In this document: positions 30,901 through 39,900 of the stretch, in pieces
How positions within the stretch are numbered: position 1 is the first letter of the stretch
Layout of the letters: every line of letters starts with the position of its first letter
Made by a program: the position numbers and the translations under genes
Virus record (IMG/VR): IMGVR_UViG_3300003690_000009
Coordinates: 1 to 58,155 of that record
DNA length: 58,155 bases
Reading direction: 5' to 3' (one strand)
Source of the DNA: a virus
The notes under the pieces: model-generated
The model's database searches: none
The model's input: the letters and a program-made list of their open reading frames with translations, nothing else
Told to the model about the DNA's origin: nothing

Positions 30901-33900
30901 CGTCCCATTGCATGGCCTTGACACGAGCCGCCATTGCCTCCGACGCCTCCATAATCACCTCAAACGAGCGCCGGTATCCCCTCACGATGTTAATGTTGAC
31001 CGCGTCAAGCATGTCCTCTCTGATGCCACCCAAGAGCGCTTGGATGTCAAAAAAGGCTCTCTCTATCTCGGGGGCGGCTTTCAACTCTTTGAAGAATTGC
31101 CTGTAGAACTTCGGTGCATAGGTGGAAAACACCCCCGGATTCACCAGAATGCCTGAAATTGCATCGGCGTACAACTCCACCGCGCTGTTCCGGTAGCGTT
31201 TATACGCGGGCGAAGGATTGTCAGGCCACGGGCGCCACTTCGCTGAAAACTCTATCAGTTCTTTACGCAATTCCGCGTTCGTGATGATCGTGCCCTCCTG
31301 CGAGACGAACGTCCCTTTCATGTGGTTCTTTAATTTCCTGAGACGGCCTATCAGATTCCCTCGACTCAACTGCCCCTCTTCAAGCCAGTCCACGACGTGC
31401 CCGATCTCATGCGCCAGCACCCGCGCCAGTTCAATAGCCTGTCCCGGCTCTTTTCCTGTCTCAAACAAGTCCGCGAGGAGCGTGATCCGTTGTCGTTTGG
31501 GACTAAACGTCCCGAGCGTCCCCGCCTTCCCCCTCAATCGCTTGACGATAGCAATGATCTCTTTGTCGGGCCTTCCCAGAAGCTCCCTGACGAGACTGAT
31601 CATTTCCGGCAACTCCAGCGGTTGAATCATCTCCCGACGCTGTTCCTCACCTGTCCGCTTGTCCTCACCTGTCCGCTGTGCCTCGGCCAGATCCAGCAGC
31701 GTCTGTGTTTCCGAGACGGCCGGTCCAGCACTCGGCCGATCCATCGTGGCCTTGCCCAGCGCATCCTTGTAGAGCGCCGCTATCTCATTCTCGTAATCAG
31801 ACAACTGCTCTAAGAGGTCTCCCCATTCTTCCCGGAGCACCTGCATGAATTCGGACTCGCTCAGATACTTCCCGGTCTCCTGGAACCTGGCCCCCAAGTA
31901 GCCGACAGACCACTGAGTCAGAGCCAACAGTATTTTCGCCGCCTCCGTTGGGTCCACCAACGCATGCAGGCGCGTGGGGTCACCCAGGCGCTTCATGGCC
32001 TCCGCCATGGTCTCCTCGGCATCCTCCTGCATCTGCTCAAACAGCCCAGGCTCCACGGGCGTCCGTGTCGCGGCTTCCCCGGTCAGCGCGAACGGCGCCT
32101 CCGCCACCTTGGTCTCTGCCGCCTCGGTCGGCATCTCGACGCCCGGCAGCAGCGGATCGTCCCGCACCACCTCAAAGCCCCCGTCCTCAAACGCCTTCAC
32201 CTGCTCCTCGACGGTGGTCTCGGCCAGGTCTGCGACCTGCGCGACGTCACTGTAGCTGACGCGCTTCCCCTCGACATCCAGGGTGGGGGTCGTTCTGATC
32301 GCGCGCAGCAGCGACAGGTTGAACAACTCCTTCAGATTGGCGGTGGCCTGAGACATGAACCCTGGCAAGTCCTTCGCCATGGCATCTCGCCAGCGAGAAT
32401 ACAACTCCGATGACTGATGCACGCCGGAGATCACGAGCTTGGCGATCTTGACAGCCCCGATGGTCACGATCGGACTCAGAATCGACAGGTCAACTCCCGC
32501 CGTGATCTGCGTCCCTCCCGTGAGTTGCTTTAGCTTCGCCTTGAGCTTTACTGTTTGCTCTTTCTCTATGGCTTCAAAAAAGCCCAGCAGCGTCTTGGCC
32601 CCCGTCCCTTCCTTCTCCGTCCCGAGAAAGGGCATCCCCAGAGCGATGATCGACTCTTGCATCTCGGGCGTGATCGGCATGGAATGAACGGTTTCCCACG
32701 TTGCAGGCTCCGGCTCTCCGCGTGTGGGATACTCTTCACTCCATGCTGAAGGTACGTCTTTGGTCATCACCTCGGCGTCGGAGACGGTCGAACGCCACGG
32801 CTTGCCGAACTTATTCATCAGCCGGACCAGCATCTTGTCGTAGAACTCTGCCATGCCCGTCTTGTCGATTCGGATACCCTTTCCCTCAAAAAAGCCTGTC
32901 TCCTCCTTCGACGTGAGCACATCATTCGCCATCGCCCGCCCGATGGCATCCGGAAGCATCTCTCTGGAAAACTTCTTGGTAGCAACTGTCTCCCATAATT
33001 GAGCAGCCGGTCCCTCTGCTAGAACCCTCTCGCCACCTACCCACACGCTGCCCCCAGTCACATCCGACACCGCCCCCGGATGTCGTTGCCCCTCCACGCG
33101 AATTTTGCCATCAGGGGTTTTCGTCCAGGTAATCCGGTCGAACTTTTCACGCAGTCGGCTCTCCCAGCGCTCCACCTGCTGGATGCCGGTCGTCCAGGCA
33201 ATCGCATCGACGCCCTCGGACGCGGCAAAGTGCAGCATCCGACGCATCCCCAGTTCCGCCCAGCTGGTCTTGAACGGCGCATCCGGCACCCGATCGGCCG
33301 CAAATTCACGCGGTGCATCAGCCAGTTCAACCCGATCGTCAGCTATCGCGCGAGACAACTCGCGCTGGACCCGACGACGCACGATGGCCTTCGCCGCAGC
33401 CTGCGCCCGGAACCCCCTGACCTCCGTGACGGTAGTTGCCAGTTGTTCCAGCGACGGTGACATCAACGCACGACGCGCGCCCCCCTGCACCTGTGCTTCA
33501 TCCTGGTAGGTGCGAAGGTCGTCAGCCAAAAGTATCGTTAATTGAGCAGCCGTTCTCTCTTCAATAGGCCCGGTCGGATGAATCCAATACTCTGCGTGCG
33601 GCGGGTGCGCGGGGTGGGGCGCTGGCGGAGGCACGGTCGGCACACCTGCGATCTCCTCAAATTCGGTCAGCTGGTCAATCGCCGTGTCCAATTCACTTGT
33701 CAGAGCCTCCGAGACCCACTGGGTGTAGGCACGTTCCTGGAGCGGGTGATCAAACTCCCATAGGATCTGTTTCCCCGTCTTGGTGACTGCTACCTTCAGT
33801 CCCGCTCCTGGAAGATCATAGATTTTTTGACGAAGCGACTCAACATTCGTGACTTCTTCCGATTCTGGAATTCGTACATACGAGGCATCGTCGGGAAGCC

Positions 33901-36900
33901 ACACCTTGTTCAGTTTCTCCCTGAAGTCTGCTGGCAGATCCTCTGGAGACTCCGCCATCATCCACAAGAGTTCCAGCCGATCGATCGCCCGACGCTGCTG
34001 TCCCTCAAGACTGATATTGCGCGCGGCGATCGTCATGTCTCTGACTTCACCCTCTGCAATTTCAAACTCCTCTTCAGCCGCGACCAATCTCGTGCGTGCC
34101 GCTGCGAAGCGCTGTCGAATGCGCGCTTTCTGTTCCGTGTTTAATTCCCCTCGCACCATCTCCGAAACAGGCTTGCCAGGGAGTGGGCGCCTTACCGTCT
34201 CCACGTCCCCGTCCGGAAGTTCAGTGAGACGACCGAACCAGTCTCCAGCTAATTCAAACGCGATGTCGCTCAACTCGTCTGAAGTCGGGTCGACGATCAG
34301 CGTGTCTTCTGGAACCGTCCAGGTCTCTTGAAACGGCACACCCCCACGAATACCGGGCTCCACCTCCGTGACAACGTAGCTCTGCTGGGCCGGGTCATAC
34401 GCAACTGTGTATTTTGCTGTCGCTGTCGTATCTCTCTGGTAACCAAAGTCGCCCGGCACGAGCGCGCTGCCCATTTCATCGGGGAAGGCCGCCTCTGCGG
34501 CTTCCTCGCCAAAAATGGGACCGGCTGCTAATACATCCAGGGCGGCTGCATGTTCCTCCACCAAGCGCTCCCTCTCCACCTTGAGTCTCCGCTTGATCTC
34601 CTTTGTGCGGACCTTGCGCGCGTCCTCATGCCAGTCCGATTGTATTTCCTCGACAAACAACACGGTGCGCCCGTCGCGGGTTTTGCGAATGTTGAAGCGT
34701 ATGAATGCGATGACGTTCTTGGTTCCGGGGTAATGAAAATCTTCCACGAAGTCTGTAGCCCCTGGTGCCTTCAGGCGGCTCGGCAACACCAGCAGCACGT
34801 TGCGATACTGCTCCCCACTCGCCGGAGTGTCTGTCTCAAGCCCTGACAGCGTATACTGGCGCCACTTCGCTGGCTTGCCGCGAGGCACCTTCCGTTGCAT
34901 CTCTTCTTGCACATACGTCGCAGCCTGTTCCTTGCTTTCAAAGGTCGTACCTCCTCTGCCGATGCCTGCGCTTGGAAATTCAGCGATCCAGTAATCATGC
35001 TTCGTCAAGCTCGCTATCTGGCGATCGGTGAGGTCCGTCACGTCTTGGTCGAGAAGACTGCGCTGGACTTTCGTGAACGGGACGTTCCCTCGCGTCAGCC
35101 TGACCTTTCCTGTGACCGTCTGCCGTCCCGGCCCTGCCGCCATGCGAGGATCGTCTCTTCGGTATACCCCTCCACCAGGTCTCGGGACCGGGGCATCTGC
35201 GGTGATGGTCACATCAGATTCGTCCGTCAGCGCGCGCCACGTATCATATTGACGTTGCGTGAGAGGGATTACTTGGTCCGGCTGGGCCAGATCCAACGCA
35301 CGCTGCCCAACGAGCTTGGTCTCCTTGAATTCCAGCGTCTCGGACGGTGCGCCATAGATGTCTTCCTCCACTTCCAGGGCGTGCGACCGGAGGTAATCCA
35401 GAACCTCGTTTTTCGTCACCGTTCCTTGGCGCTGTCCCCTCAACCACTGCACCACGCCGCTCCATTTCATATCCTCCTTGGAGAGAGCGCTTTTTTCAAA
35501 CGTCCTGATCAAGGACTCAATGTTAGGTATTGGAGCCATTCCGCTCCCACGCGCCACCTCAACCAGCTTCTTGTAGAACGGAGGCGACCCCGTCAAGGTC
35601 TTCTGCACGATCGTGGCAGCCCCGGCCTTGGCGGCCTTATACATCTCCACAAGGTAGTCCGACACCCGCTCGCCAAACTCCCCCTCCATCACCTTCGTGA
35701 ATCTCTTGAAGCCCATCTCCCTGCCCCTGAGCGCGGCGATGCGGATTTTCAGCGTCGCCAACTCCGTGACGGCAAGAATGTCTCTGGGGTCCAACCCCGT
35801 CCTGACGATATTGGGATCGAGAACACGGCCCGGCTGCCGCATTCTTTCCGTGACAGCTGATTCAAGACGAATCAGCATATCCAGAAGAATCTTGAATTGG
35901 GGCTCAGAAGGTGGGGGTCGTACGCTTACTCGTCGTCGTCCGCGAACACTTCTTCCATCGTCTGCGGCATCGGGCCTGGGAGGCCCATCGGTATCTGGTC
36001 GAGGTCGTCCCCGTTCGGGGGCACGCTGAACTCGTCCTCTGTCGCGAGCAGCCGCCGCACGTACTGCGCGTTGGTCACCACCTCTCCGGGCGCCTTGAGC
36101 CCAAATGGGAGTGGAAAATCCTTCTGAGGCTTCAAAGATGTCTTTGTAGAGGGCATTGCGACTGATCCTACCACGCGCATACCGCAGCCACAAGTGGCCT
36201 GTTTTCTTCACCAATCCGGCCTTCTTCTGGGGCGTCGTGAAGAGCGACCGTGCCGCCTCCCAAACCACCGACTGCACCTCACGAGGCAGCACCGGGTCCG
36301 CTGCCGTGCTGAGTGCTTCTGCCGCACGGAAGTACGCCTCGGCTACCACCGCATTCACACCCACCAATCCAGCCGAATCACTGCTTGGAGCCCCCTTCCC
36401 TTTCCCAAACGCCCACGTCACTTCCGGGTCGCTTATCCCAAAAGCTTGCATGAAGGCAGCGGCCACAGCGTGCGTATCAATCGTCACCGCGTTGGGATTG
36501 GAGGGATCGAAAATGTTATTCGCGAAGGACCGCACCTTCGGCGTCTCCCCTAGCTGTTCATTGATATTGGAGTCGCTACCGTCTTCAATGATAGAGAGCG
36601 CACGGGCCAGCGGTCCGTACGCAGCTGGCTTGAGACCCAATAGCTCCCCGGCCCCAAGGCCAGCCTTCGTATCAGCGTGAGCGAGTTCGTCACCATACAC
36701 ACCAGGAACCACGTTCCCGCTTGGACCGTACGAAGGGAAGTGAATCGGATACTTCGTGGGATTCAGTTCCATCACCGCACGGCCCATCTTCGCTCGTCCT
36801 AGTTGTGGAAGCTCACTCCACCGTTTCCCCTCCAGGGCTGCATCTTCATCGAATATTCCTTGGCGAATAGCACGATATTTCCGAAGTGTCGTCTCAGACA

Positions 36901-39900
36901 CACCTTTCGCCCTGTCGCTCTTCACCCGCTCTTTCGTCGCCTTAATAAATGTCTCCCTGTAATGAGCAAAAAGTTTCGGCGTGAACCGCTTCGATGGCGT
37001 TTTGTTCAGACTGAGCACGACATCAATCCAATACCGGGCCATCGCGAGATTTGAGTTCCATTCACCTTTCGGAGACGTCAGCGCAATGACGGCGGCGACC
37101 TGTTCCATCGCGAGACCGGTTTCCTTCGCCAGTTCCTTTGCGTGTGTATGCGCCGAGTCATACCACTGCCGTGCCTGCTTCCTCAATGTCGTATCAAATG
37201 ACTTCCACAAATGAATAATGTTCCGGGTCATCGACTCGACGTATGCGTTCAAGACCTCCTCGTCAGACTTGCCCTCCAAAGAAGCCCTTTTCTTGTCCGT
37301 CAGCAGAGACGTTGTCTTAAATAGCTTGGCTGCCCTCTCGGCAAAGCTCCCACCCACGTTCGGTTTGGGCGCGGCCAGGGCCGCTGCGAGGTTTGCCACC
37401 AACGGCTTCGGCTCCGGCGCGCGGCCCACCTTGATGTATGAGGGCATCCGCACCGACACATGCAAGAGCCCCTTCACACGCTCGTAGGGCGACAATTTAG
37501 CGAGTTCAATCTGCCCCAGGTCGACGACTTCTCGCAGGGTCTCTATTGACACACCAATCCGTGCCACCGCCTCACGACTAAACCCGAGTGCATCTTTGAG
37601 GAGGTCGCGAGACTTCAGCCAGATACGATTCCACTGCTTCGTGGTCAGGATATACTTCGTCTCCGCCGCCATCTCCTGAATCCACGTAGACTGCGTCACC
37701 CCCAGAGCAATCTTGTTCGCCCCCATTTCCACCATGATCGCCAGCTGCTCACCGCCTGGGAAGACCGACATAGACGGCCTCCCTGGTTTCACGCTGGCGG
37801 CGAGCCTCTGTCTTAGCTTGGCTTGGTATTTACGGAGCTTGGCCGTGGCCTTCTTAAAACTCTCACGTTCAGATTCCTTTCTAGCCTGGAGAGAGGGGAA
37901 GATCAGATCGCGCTCTTTGAAGTCGTCGTCGCGAACAATGGCGTCACCCTCTAGATCTGCCTTCTCTGCCGCCTCTCGCTTCTGCTCGCGCTGTTGCTCT
38001 GGGGTGAGAGGCCAGACGACCGCTTCAACGCCCTCCGTCCCCTCCCGCATACTGTCGATGAGCGCACGACCCGCATCCCGGCCATCATCAGCCAGCCACG
38101 CGCGCTCTTTATTCACTTGACGGGTAGGAAGGCCCGCCACCTCCTCTGATGCCACTTGAATGGCCGCTATCACAATCTTGCGCTGTACACTGTTCTGATT
38201 CGGCCCCAAATCACCAATGCGGAGATACCGGTCCACCGCTGATGCAAGGTCTCCGGCCGAGTATGGGGTTGTGTTGCCGGTCCGAGCTTGATGGGCATCG
38301 TTGATGTCCCAGTACACCGACGCTGCCGTCTGCGCCGGAATGATGATCGGCTGGCCGGTTTCGTCTAAAATAGGCTCCCCTCTTAAAGTTTCGCCCGTCG
38401 CGTCCCTGGCAATATTAAGGCTCTCGTGTTGGAACTGATCCAATTCACCCACCATGCGCGCCAGTTCAACCGCGACCGGCGTTGGTATTGGATCGAAAGC
38501 TGGCCCGACACCTTCTTTCCTCTCAGTCTGTGCAGTCTCCTCCTCACTCGCCAGACGCGCGGCCGTGTCCTCCCGTTCCGCTTCGGTCGCAGCAGCCTGG
38601 GTCGCCGCCTCCTCGTCAGTAACTTCAGGCGTGACAGGTTCGACAGGTGCTTTAGTCTCAGGAGTAGCAGGCTTGGCAGCAGGCTTGGCAGCAGGCTTGG
38701 CAGCAGGCTTGGCAACAGGCTTGGCAGCGGGCTTGGCAGCGGGCTTGGCAGGGTCAGCGAATAGTCCTGCCCACAAGCCGCCCTCGACTACCGGATACTG
38801 ACGCACGCCATCAACAGTCTCTCCCTGCTCAAAGATGCGGCCCTTGAGTTCCCCGGCCCGATCCCAAATCATATCGTCGGTCTCGCCTGGAAACTGCGTC
38901 CTCAAGAGGTTCATTCTGGGGCGGTACGTCGAGGTGGCAGGGGCGTCAGCGGCGCGGTCATAGCGAACGGAATAGAGAAGTCTATCTAAATCAGAAGCCC
39001 AGGCAATCTGGATGCCCCCTGAGAACTTGGGATCGGGACTCCCTAACTCTTGAGGTATTGTGAATGTAGTGGGGTCTGGTGGGACAGCGGGCTCAGGAGC
39101 AGCAGGCTCAGGAGCAGCAGGCTCAGGAGCAGCGGGCTCAGGGGTAGTGGGTTCAGGGGTGGCTCCAGGCTCAGACTGCCGCTCTATCACCTCAATGTCT
39201 CGGACCTCGACCTGTGTGGGATCGATAACAATCTCACCCTCTCCTGGATGCCCACGCATCACCACATACCCAGGTCGAACCCTGAATCGCACCACAACGC
39301 GCGGACCAGCATCGACGCCTTCGCGTTGTGTCATCGCTGCCAGGTTTGTCCAATTACGGGCCAGCGATTCTGAGGTGGTCACACCAATCGGATTTTGCTC
39401 ATCCACCCAGGTGTCAAATCGTTCCTGACTCATATTCCTGTAGGCCGTAAACTCATCCCCATGCTCACGACGCACTTCATCCTCAACCTCTTGCCGATAC
39501 TCCTCATAGCCAGGAACCTTCTGAACGGCAAGTGCGGCATTGGGATCTCCAAAATCTCCAACGCCCCCCACCCACGTCTCTTCAAGGGTCTCAAAATCCT
39601 CACGATGGATAGCTCTCTCAGGGGCAGCGGGCTCAGGGGTAGTGGGCTCAGGAGCAGCGGGTTCAGGAGCAGCCTCGGTAACGGGTGGTCTGGAGGGAGG
39701 ATACCCACCTTCCTTCAGGAGGTCGTCCAGAGAATCGACAAGGTCTCTGGTCTTATTGCGGTCATCCCAAACACCTTCCTCTTTGAAACGCTCGATCTGA
39801 TCTTCCAGTCGAACAATTTCAGGGGCTCGCTCTTCAGTCTCAGGGGCAGCGGGCTCAGGGGTAGTGGGCTCTTCATCCAGGGGACGCGCGCCTGCTTCTT

